NCBI GenBank assembly: GCA_028824555.1
Contig: JAPPDJ010000111.1
Coordinates: forward strand, 1 to 38,649
Source: Gammaproteobacteria bacterium
GTDB lineage: Bacteria > Pseudomonadota > Gammaproteobacteria > Pseudomonadales > Azotimanducaceae
Direction of reading: 5' to 3'
DNA length: 38,649 nt
Shown: in pieces, positions 32,892 to 38,649 of the stretch
How the letters are laid out: the number at the start of each line of letters is the position of its first letter
Numbering within the stretch: position 1 is the first letter of the stretch
Made by a program: the position numbers and the translations under genes
The notes under the pieces: model-generated
The model's database searches: none
What the model was told of the DNA's origin: nothing
The model's input: only the letters and a program-made list of their open reading frames with translations

Positions 32892-33983
32892 TCACCCGCC
32901 GCGCTCGTCAAGGAGTTGGTAGATGCGCTGCACGGCCTGCAGGTTCGCACCCGGCTGATTCACGCCCAGCGTGTCCGCGTGCGCCGTGAGGTCGGCCTCG
33001 GCGGCCGTCTCCTCGGCCGATTTGCCTTGGCCGCGCAGCTCCACCACGGCGGCCCAGAGGTCGCGGTAATACGCCTGGACGTGGGTTGCCACTTCCCGAC
33101 CGTGTTCGCCGGTGAAGGTGGGCCCATGTCCCGGCACCACGAGGTCCACATCGAGCTCTTTGAAGCGCTCCAAAGTGTCGGGCCACTCGTCCACGTAGCC
33201 GTCGCCGAGCCAGGAGATGCCACCGAGCATCATGTCGCCGGTGTACACGAGGCGTTCGGCGGGCAGATGGATGACGATGTCGCCGCCGGTGTGGGCGCGG
33301 CCCAGGAACGCGAGCTGGATTTCCCTCCCGCCGTGGTACAGCGTGAGACGGTCCGACAACGTCACGTCAGGAGGCACGGGATCGATCTCCTTCGAGGCTT
33401 CGACGTGCGCCTCATAGGCCGAGAGCACCGTCTCGGCCTGGACGCGGGCCTCGTCGTCCTCGGCGTCGGCCACGCGCTGGCGCATGGCCTCGAGGGTGCC
33501 CGGCTGCCGCGCCAGTTCGCCGGCGAAGGTCGGTTCGCTGAAGGGGTCCGTCGCCATCTTCATGCGGGTGAACTCGTGGCCGACGATGGTGGCGTCGTCG
33601 AAGGCCTGGTTGCCGTGGGCGTGGTCATAGTGGAAATGGGTGTTGATTACCGTGGTGACGGGCTTGTCGGTCACCATGGCGATGGAGGCGATGAGGTCTC
33701 GCGCCATGGCGGGGGTGATGTGGGTGTCCACGACCACCACGTCCTCGTCGTTCACTACCACCATCGAGTTGCTGTTGAAGATGGGGGCCACGGTCTGCAC
33801 GAAGTACACGCCAGGGGCGATGAGGGTGAAGCGGTGGGTCTCTGTGGTCACATCCCCATCGGGGGGGACGAAGGGTGCCGGCTCTTGGACGGCTTCCGGC
33901 TCGGTCGTCTCGACATTCACCGCCACGTTGTCGCAAGCGGCAAGGGCAAGTGCGACGATGACGACTGGCAGTGCGCTTTTCAT
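32892..33983 (-). CDS. Metallo-beta-lactamase-fold hydrolase, lipoprotein
   Basis: 363 residues. A lipoprotein signal with LAAC lipobox (Cys17) anchors it in a membrane facing the periplasm. The zinc site is complete: His116-x-His118-x-Asp120-His121 (THFHYDHAHG), a His in LGRAHTGGD, an Asp in YTGDMM, and a His in VPGHGP. The pattern resembles SoxH/quinoprotein-relay-type MBL hydrolases rather than true beta-lactamases (weak assignment). It hydrolyses an unknown ester, thioester or lactone. It is the first gene of a probable minus-strand operon; 52 bp separate it from the luciferase-like gene. It is divergent from the DUF6152 gene across a region containing an operator-like dyad. Confidence 0.9.
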   Translation of the reverse strand: MKSALPVVIVALALAACDNVAVNVETTEPEAVQEPAPFVPPDGDVTTETHRFTLIAPGVYFVQTVAPIFNSNSMVVVNDEDVVVVDTHITPAMARDLIASIAMVTDKPVTTVINTHFHYDHAHGNQAFDDATIVGHEFTRMKMATDPFSEPTFAGELARQPGTLEAMRQRVADAEDDEARVQAETVLSAYEAHVEASKEIDPVPPDVTLSDRLTLYHGGREIQLAFLGRAHTGGDIVIHLPAERLVYTGDMMLGGISWLGDGYVDEWPDTLERFKELDVDLVVPGHGPTFTGEHGREVATHVQAYYRDLWAAVVELRGQGKSAEETAAEADLTAHADTLGVNQPGANLQAVQRIYQLLDERGG

Positions 33984-34040
33984 GGTGCCTCCTGCGATGC
34001 GCGGCTACAGCGGGAGCGCGGCTCGGCGGGTGAAATCGGC

Positions 34041-34083
34041 TATGATCGAAGCGGTCATTGTGCATGACTGGTGGGGTCATGCA
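34041..34083. promoter_or_regulatory. Operator-like dyad and -10-like element between divergent genes
   Basis: TGCATGAC (34061-34068) and GTCATGCA (34076-34083) form a perfect 8-bp dyad with a 7-nt centre. TATGAT at 34041-34046 could be a -10 element reading right towards the DUF6152 gene, placing the dyad just after the start of transcription. No good -35 is seen. A regulator here could control both the DUF6152 and the MBL-led transcripts. Confidence 0.4.
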
Positions 34084-34164
34084 AATCGGGCTGAGGGCGA
34101 GCGTGACCCCCGCTGGGCGGGGAGGTAAGAGCGCAGCGCGGGCCGCAAGAGGAGGATTGCGAAG

Positions 34165-34602
34165 ATGCGAACACTGGCCTCTATGGCTCTCGTCACGGCC
34201 TTGGCCGCGTTGCCGGCGTCAGCCCACCATGCCTTCTCGGCGGAGTTCGACGCCGATCTTCCTATTCGCATCGAAGGCACCATCACGCAAGTGGACTGGA
34301 TCAACCCCCATGCCTGGGTGCATGTGGAGATCACCAGGGAAGACGGCGAATCGGAAACGTGGATGCTGGAGGCCGGCACGCCCAACACCCTGCTCCGTCG
34401 CGGGCTCACGCGCACGGTGCTGCAACCGGGCATCGACGTAATCGTGCGCGGCTATCAGAGCAAGGACCGCAAGTGCAACCCGATCTGCAAGGGCAGCGGG
34501 CGCGACATTACCTTCGCCGACGGCCGCAGCATCTTCATGGGCTCGTCCGGCACCGGTGCTCCCCGCGACGGTGCCGACCCCACGGAACCGCCGAGGGAGT
34601 GA
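34165..34602 (+). CDS. DUF6152 family exported protein
   Basis: 145 residues with a cleavable signal (MALVTALAALPASA). The mature protein begins HHAFSAEFDADLPIRIEGTITQVDWINPHAWVHVEI and continues EAGTPNTLLRRGLTRTVLQPGIDVIVRGY and GRDITFADGRSIFMGSSGTGAP, which is the full DUF6152 pattern. The fold is a small OB-like barrel, and the N-terminal His pair after the signal is invariant in the family. An insert with two Cys (RKCNPICKGSG) is noteworthy. Function is unknown; periplasmic. AGGAGG lies 8 nt upstream of the ATG. GTGA overlap couples it to the next gene. Confidence 0.9.
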   Translation: MRTLASMALVTALAALPASAHHAFSAEFDADLPIRIEGTITQVDWINPHAWVHVEITREDGESETWMLEAGTPNTLLRRGLTRTVLQPGIDVIVRGYQSKDRKCNPICKGSGRDITFADGRSIFMGSSGTGAPRDGADPTEPPRE

Positions 34603-35663
34603 ATCAGCCGGTGGGGCACTCTGATCTCAAGCTTGTCTTTACGCGCGAGGAACTCCTTTCCGACCACGACTACGCGCGCCCGCACGAGATCCAAGGTCGG
34701 CGCCTGCATGGCGGCTACGACGCCGCCGGCAACTACATTCCCCCGCGCTCCCTGGGCCGCGGCAGGGCCATTGCCAGCTGGACCGAATCGCTGCGTCGCC
34801 GCGGCGGTGACTTGCTCGATGCCGATTCCTCGCTCCTCACCGGCCCACGCGTGCCGAATCCCGCCCAGCAGAGCCTTTTGGTGCGCAGGGGCCTCGACCG
34901 GTTCTTCTGGAACGCCCTCACCATCACGGGCAAGATCGAAGGCCGGGGCCGGATGCTCTCCGCCATGCCGCTGCCCAAGCTTCAGCCCCTGTTCGTGGAG
35001 GACATCTCCGGCACTGCCCTCGGCCACCTGCACAAGGGCCTGATGCACGCCCACGGCATCGACGAAGGCGGCGAGCCGGACAAAGGCATCGGCGGCCATG
35101 ACGTGATGTGGTTCGTGGCCCGTGACCTCGCCTTCGGCGCAGACGCGCACCCGGACGCCGAGCCACCGGAACGCATCGCTCGCCCGGAAGAGGGCACACG
35201 CTGGATGCCGAAGGTGGACGAGCCCTTCGAGATGTTGTTCGCGTTCCTCATGAATCTTCTGGTGATCGAGTTCCGTGCCGAGATCGGATTCGCTGCGACG
35301 CAGGAAATCATGCGCACGCCCGACCTCTTCCCGACCCGCCGCCCGCAAGCGGAGGAAGCCGCCGAGATCATCGAGCGCATCCGTACGGACGAACGCATCC
35401 ATGTCGAGTCGCTGCGGCTCTATCTCGGCGAACTCTGCTCGCTAACCGTGCGCACGGTGGACGGCGGCACCATGCCTGGGTCGGAACTCGTCGATCCGTT
35501 CTGGCAGGGCCTGCTCGACTGGGCCACCGTCGAGCAGCCCCGCATCGTCGCCGAGCGGATGCACGCCGAACTCAGAGCCCGCATCCTCGACGTGCCAAAC
35601 GGCCAACGCATCCTCACCGAATTCGATGCGCTAGCGGACCCAGGCTACTCCTTGGCTGCGTAG
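34599..35663 (+). CDS. Ferritin-like helical protein (unknown function)
   Basis: 354 residues from GTG 34599, preceded by GAGGG and overlapping the DUF6152 stop codon. The first third (LVFTREELLSDHDYARPHEIQGRRLHGGYDAAGNYIPPRSLGR) is not recognisable to me. The rest is helical and has carboxylate/His spacing like a diiron ferritin-like bundle: LLVIEFRAEIGFAATQEIM, then AAEIIERIRTDERIHVESLRLYLGEL with an ExxH motif, then WATVEQPRIVAERMHAELRARIL. A diiron oxidase or iron-handling role is a tentative inference. There is no signal peptide, so it should be cytoplasmic although its coupled partner is exported. Confidence 0.7.
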   Translation: MNQPVGHSDLKLVFTREELLSDHDYARPHEIQGRRLHGGYDAAGNYIPPRSLGRGRAIASWTESLRRRGGDLLDADSSLLTGPRVPNPAQQSLLVRRGLDRFFWNALTITGKIEGRGRMLSAMPLPKLQPLFVEDISGTALGHLHKGLMHAHGIDEGGEPDKGIGGHDVMWFVARDLAFGADAHPDAEPPERIARPEEGTRWMPKVDEPFEMLFAFLMNLLVIEFRAEIGFAATQEIMRTPDLFPTRRPQAEEAAEIIERIRTDERIHVESLRLYLGELCSLTVRTVDGGTMPGSELVDPFWQGLLDWATVEQPRIVAERMHAELRARILDVPNGQRILTEFDALADPGYSLAA

Positions 35664-35732
35664 CCACCCGTGGCTGGCTTTGGGAAAGGCCGAGGGGGCT
35701 TCGTTCTGGGATTGTGGGGTACGGGGGTTTGG

Positions 35733-35832
35733 GTCGGCGGCCCCCCCTCCGAGAAAAGCGGGGACGCTTTTCTCGACTCCCCCGCGAGGGGGGAGTGACA
35801 GGAAAGTGCACGCCACCACCGTTGTTGGGGGT
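35733..35832. repeat. Dispersed hairpin repeat, family 1, complete half-element
   Basis: CGAGAAAAGCG (35750-35760) / CGCTTTTCTCG (35765-35775), then CTCCCCC/GGGGGGAG, then GTGACAGGAAAGTGC and a GTTGTTGGGGG tail. It matches the left arm and centre of 24634-24733 and, at its left end, the reverse complement of 1-49. Confidence 0.82.
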
Positions 35833-35917
35833 GCAAGGGCGCGGGTGCAGCGGCACCAGTCCGCGCTAGCGCGCAGGGGAAAGGTCTTCCGCTTTCCCGG
35901 TTGTACGTCAAAGGGCC

Positions 35918-35996
35918 GTAGGGGACGAGCCTTTCCCCTCCCGGCGCGCCGAGTTCGTTGAAGCGCGCACGGGACGGGACAAGCTCGTCCCCTACG
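35918..35996. repeat. Inverted repeat pair GTAGGGGACGAGC
   Basis: GTAGGGGACGAGC (35918-35930) and its perfect reverse complement (about 35984-35996) are separated by ~53 bp that contain GGCGCGCC. The GTAGGGG...CCCCTAC ends resemble the start of family 2 hairpins, so this may be a two-unit relative. Confidence 0.7.
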
Positions 35997-36097
35997 AAGA
36001 AAGCGCCGTGCGATCATGGGGTTGCACGATTGTTCCATGGGGGGCGGCCAGACTGCCGTCTCTGCGGTGCAGCCCTTCGAAGCCTGGCCATGGCCGA

Positions 36098-36889
36098 TCA
36101 GCCGTAACTGACCCCCATGCCCGCCCGCACGTCGTTGTTCACGCCGTACTGCGGAATCGGATATCGCAGGCCGTTGCGGGAAAGGTGGCCGAGCCCCGCA
36201 ATCACCTTTGGCAGGTAGGCCGGGGGAATGGCCATCAGCAGTTCGTCCTCCATCACGCCGCCATAGCGCCGTTCCGCGAAGCACGGGATCGACAGGCTTG
36301 GTTCCCCCGTCGCCAACGCCCGCCCCCAGGAATCCGCGCAGGCCGACTCGCCCACACACCCCCACTCGAGCTTCTTGTAGCCGCTCCACTGCAGCCCGTT
36401 GATGAACAGGATCATCTGCGCTGGCGTCGCGTAAATGAGAGCAATGTCCGGCGGGTTCAGGCGGCCACTCGCAAGCGGACTCACAGCCATAGCCTCATAC
36501 GAGCCAAACGGTGCCACGTCCATGGAATGCTGGTGCAGCGAGGAATCCTCCACCGTCTCGTACCATACCCCCGCCATGTTCTGCCCGGAAAGCCAGTCCT
36601 CGTCTCTCGGCGCAAGTCCGATCACCGTCTTGCACTGCGCCCCCACGAGGTCGTCGGCGGTGATGCCCACGGTCCACCCGTTCCGGCTCGCCTGACCCAC
36701 GATCTGGTCGGTCGTGTGGATGTCCTTCGGCCGCCGAACCCGGGGGATCTCCTCCATTTCGGCCGCATCTGCAAAGAGTTTCATGCCGATGGGAGTGGTT
36801 CTGAGGCGCAGGTAGCGGTTCAGGCCATCCACCAGTTCCTGCCAGTCGATGTTGCTGAGGTCGGTGGCGATCAGGTCGTTGTCGGGCAT
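36098..36889 (-). CDS. DUF169 family protein
   Basis: 263 residues. LNRYLRLRTTPIGMKLFADAAEMEEIPRVRRP at the start, CKTVIGLAP, and PPDIALIYATPAQMILFINGLQWSGYKKLEWGCVGESACADSWGRAL match the DUF169 (COG2043) pattern, including conserved Cys residues (near 87, 181, 187) that could bind metal or form a redox centre. GEPSLSIPCFAERRYGGVMEDELLMAIP is the conserved C-terminal block. It is cytoplasmic and of unknown function. It is divergent from the acyl-CoA dehydrogenase gene across about 150 bp. Confidence 0.87.
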   Translation of the reverse strand: MPDNDLIATDLSNIDWQELVDGLNRYLRLRTTPIGMKLFADAAEMEEIPRVRRPKDIHTTDQIVGQASRNGWTVGITADDLVGAQCKTVIGLAPRDEDWLSGQNMAGVWYETVEDSSLHQHSMDVAPFGSYEAMAVSPLASGRLNPPDIALIYATPAQMILFINGLQWSGYKKLEWGCVGESACADSWGRALATGEPSLSIPCFAERRYGGVMEDELLMAIPPAYLPKVIAGLGHLSRNGLRYPIPQYGVNNDVRAGMGVSYG

Positions 36890-36970
36890 GTTCCCTTCCC
36901 AAGGCTGGCTCGCAAGGCAGTGTACGCCCCCGGCGGTGCAATGGGGTTCCTACCACACTCGCGTCTGGCA

Positions 36971-36976
36971 TATGAT
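36971..36976 (+). promoter_or_regulatory. Possible -10 element for the acyl-CoA dehydrogenase gene
   Basis: TATGAT lies 65 bp upstream of the chosen ATG at 37042. The best upstream hexamer (TTCCTA, 36946-36951) is a poor -35 at 19-bp spacing, so this is weak. Confidence 0.25.
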
Positions 36977-37041
36977 CGCGCCCTCACGAGCCGTCGCTTG
37001 AAGGGTGCGACGGCAGCCACAGCCCAAGGGGAATGCACGCG

Positions 37042-38187
37042 ATGCCCATGATTCTCAACGAAGAGCAGAACATGCTGAAGGACCAGGCCAAGGCCTTCTG
37101 CACCGACGAAGTGCCCATCGGCCAGTTGCGCAAGCTGCGCGACGACGACAGCGCCGACGGTTTCGACCGCGACACCTGGGCCAGCATGGTGGAGCTTGGC
37201 TGGGCCGGCATCCCGTTCCCGGAGGAGCACGGTGGCCTCGCCTTCGGCTACAAGGGCCTCGGCGTCGTCACGGAAGAGACCGGCCGCACGCTGGCCGCAA
37301 GCCCCCTGTTCGCTACCGTCTGGGTCGGCGGCACCATTCTCAACCTGGGCGGCAGCGATGCCCAGAAGGCGGCGCTCCTGCCGGGCGTTGCCAGCGGCGA
37401 GAAGCTGCTCGCGCTCGCGCTCGAGGAATCCCATCGCCACAGCCCCTACGGCATTTCGACCACCGCCACCAAGAGCGACGCCGGCTACACCATCTCCGGC
37501 TCGAAGAAGTTCGTGCTCGACGGGCACGTTGCGGACCAGTTGGTCGTCGCCGCCCGCACCAGCGGCAGCGCCGGCGAGCGCGAGGGCATTTCGCTCCTGC
37601 TGGTGGATCGCGCCGCCGACGGGGTCTCGGTCACCCGCACAAAGATGGTGGACAGCCGCAACGCCGCCAACATCGAGCTCGAAGGCGTGCAGGTGGGTGC
37701 GGACGCACTCATCGGCGCGGAAGGCCAGGGTGCCGACATCTTGGACCGTGCCCTCGACATCGCCCGCATCGGCATCTCGGCCGAAATGCTCGGGGCGGCG
37801 CAAGAGTGCTTTGACCGCACCATCGCCTACCTCAAGGAACGCGAACAGTTCGGCGTGCCCATCGGCTCTTTCCAGGCACTCAAGCATCGTGCCGCCAACA
37901 TGTTCTGCGAGCTCGAACTGTCGCGCTCGTGCGTGCTCGAAGCCCTCACCGCCCTGGACGAAGACCGCACCCCGGAGGAAGTCGCGAAGCTCGCGAGCCT
38001 CACCAAGGCCAAGGTCGGCGAAACCTTCCACACGGTCTCCCGCGAAGGCATCCAGATGCACGGCGGCATCGGCATGACGGACGAGTTCGACATCGGCTTC
38101 TTCATCAAGCGCGCCGCAGTCACCGAACAGACCTTCGGCGACCAGAGCTTCCACCGCAACCGCTATGGAGAACTCGAGGGCTACTGA
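37042..38187 (+). CDS. Acyl-CoA dehydrogenase
   Basis: 381 residues. Family blocks in order: LNEEQNMLKDQAKAFCTDEVPIGQLRKLRD; WAGIPFPEEHGGLAFGYKGLGVVTEETGRTLAASPLF; LALEESHRH and YTISGSKKFVLDGHVADQLVVAART in the FAD/substrate beta domain; ILDRALDIARIGISAEMLGAAQECFDRTIAYLKEREQFGVPIGSFQALKHRAANM; and MHGGIGMTDEFDIGFFIKRA. It introduces a 2,3 double bond into an acyl-CoA. The start at 37042 is preferred over 37033 because AAGGGG ends at 37030, too close to the earlier ATG. It resembles the subgroup used in steroid or branched-chain acid breakdown; the substrate is unknown. Followed by a family 2 hairpin. Confidence 0.92.
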   Translation: MPMILNEEQNMLKDQAKAFCTDEVPIGQLRKLRDDDSADGFDRDTWASMVELGWAGIPFPEEHGGLAFGYKGLGVVTEETGRTLAASPLFATVWVGGTILNLGGSDAQKAALLPGVASGEKLLALALEESHRHSPYGISTTATKSDAGYTISGSKKFVLDGHVADQLVVAARTSGSAGEREGISLLLVDRAADGVSVTRTKMVDSRNAANIELEGVQVGADALIGAEGQGADILDRALDIARIGISAEMLGAAQECFDRTIAYLKEREQFGVPIGSFQALKHRAANMFCELELSRSCVLEALTALDEDRTPEEVAKLASLTKAKVGETFHTVSREGIQMHGGIGMTDEFDIGFFIKRAAVTEQTFGDQSFHRNRYGELEGY

Positions 38188-38202
38188 GCCGAATTCATCG
38201 GC

Positions 38203-38243
38203 GCGTTCAAGACGGGCGGGGACAAGCCCCGCCCCTACGAGGC
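38203..38243. repeat. Dispersed G/C hairpin, family 2, copy 3 (inverted)
   Basis: CGGGCGGGG-ACAAG-CCCCGCCC stem (38212-38238) lying 25 bp after the acyl-CoA dehydrogenase stop codon. It is a reverse-complement match to 8971-9009, including flanks. Confidence 0.8.
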
Positions 38244-38290
38244 CATCGCAACGCAAGGAAAACCGTGAACATCGGCTCAACTCAAGGAAC

Positions 38291-38649
38291 ATGAGGCGAC
38301 GGGAGGCTAGGGTGGTGAGGAACTTCCTGCGGGCGATGGTTGGTGCGATGGCGCTTGCGACCGCGCCGCTCGTGGCGGAGGGTGAGGCATCGGATGCGGC
38401 GCTGGCGCACGTAGCACTCAACGTAGCGGACATCGGCCGCTCCGAGGAGTATTACGGCGCGGTGCTTGGGTTCACCCGCATCTGGCAATACCCACCCGAC
38501 TCCGAGACCCCCATCGAGATCGGCCTGGCGGCGCCGGGCGGCGGCGCCGGGCTCGTCCTCGCCCGACTCAATGACGAGCCGCTGCCGGAAGGCAAGGGCA
38601 GGTACGGCAGGGTCATCGTCAACACGGCAAATGCCGAGGCGCTGGCAGC
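38291..38649 (+). CDS. Exported VOC-domain protein (partial, cut by window end)
   Basis: At least 119 residues; the stop codon lies beyond the window. A signal peptide (RNFLRAMVGAMALATAPLVAEG) is followed by a VOC half-module: LAHVALNVADIGRSEEYYGAVLGFTRIWQYP, then IEIGLAAPGGGAGLVLARLND and GRVIVNTAN. The metal His (AHVALNV) is present in this half. GTG 38312 with GGGAGG 5 nt upstream is an alternative start and may be the better one. Exported VOC proteins are less usual than cytoplasmic ones. The substrate is unknown. Confidence 0.75.
   Translation, partial: MRRREARVVRNFLRAMVGAMALATAPLVAEGEASDAALAHVALNVADIGRSEEYYGAVLGFTRIWQYPPDSETPIEIGLAAPGGGAGLVLARLNDEPLPEGKGRYGRVIVNTANAEALA

Larger units (their letters stand above)
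35664..36097. other. 434-bp gene-free convergent region with repeats
   Basis: No gene is supported between the convergent ends of the ferritin-like and DUF169 genes. It contains a family 1 element (35733-35832) and a second inverted pair (35918-35996). The remainder shows nothing I recognise. Confidence 0.65.

Noticed and set aside
32892-33983. A beta-lactam resistance gene
   Set aside because: The metallo-beta-lactamase fold covers many hydrolases. The lipoprotein form, length and operon with catabolic genes do not point to antibiotic cleavage.

Overview
This 38.6 kb window is a dense, high-GC bacterial chromosome segment. A TonB-dependent receptor, a predicted outer-membrane barrel, lipoproteins and a Tat-exported molybdoenzyme show a Gram-negative cell. 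The gene mix (phytanoyl-CoA dioxygenase-like, CaiB-type CoA transferase, luciferase-like F420 oxidoreductases, DUF3500, DUF6152, acyl-CoA dehydrogenases) fits an environmental or marine-type proteobacterium, most likely gammaproteobacterial, but I cannot place it further. I see no rRNA, tRNA, CRISPR array, prophage or transposase gene.

Layout. 0.3-3.4 kb: a DUF3500 lipoprotein (-), a GH26-like secreted glycosidase (+) and a VOC protein (-). 3.5-9 kb: a large TonB receptor (-), divergent from a PhyH-type dioxygenase translationally coupled to a small beta-barrel-like protein (+). 9.1-12.1 kb: DUF1993, a deazaflavin-nitroreductase-like protein, YbjQ and a CoA transferase with an operator-like dyad over its candidate promoter. 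12.2-20 kb, all minus: a luciferase-like oxidoreductase with an unknown lipoprotein, an IorAB-type molybdenum hydroxylase pair, a nucleoside hydrolase and a GH32 protein. 20.2-24.4 kb: a TPR protein overlapping a 1126-residue purple-acid-phosphatase-like enzyme with four C-terminal PPC-type repeats. 25-29 kb: a MaoC hydratase / GMC oxidoreductase / MATE exporter operon. 29-34 kb, minus: a probable operon of lipoprotein metallo-beta-lactamase-fold hydrolase, luciferase-like oxidoreductase, acyl-CoA-dehydrogenase-fold enzyme, amino-acid permease and a HicB-like protein. 34-38.6 kb: a DUF6152 protein coupled to a ferritin-like protein, a DUF169 protein, an acyl-CoA dehydrogenase and a VOC protein cut by the window end.

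The genes suggest oxidative catabolism of small organic or CoA-linked substrates, uptake and secreted polymer hydrolysis, with several possible F420-linked enzymes. Nothing here looks like a defence system or a biosynthetic cluster.

The most unusual property is the intergenic DNA. Nearly every longer gap carries dispersed palindromic (REP/BIME-like) repeats from at least five families. These include a ~60-bp-arm inverted pair, a perfect 19-bp stem between divergent genes, and two inverted ~185-bp copies that bracket a 10 kb segment so that recombination between them would swap the upstream regions of two enzyme genes.
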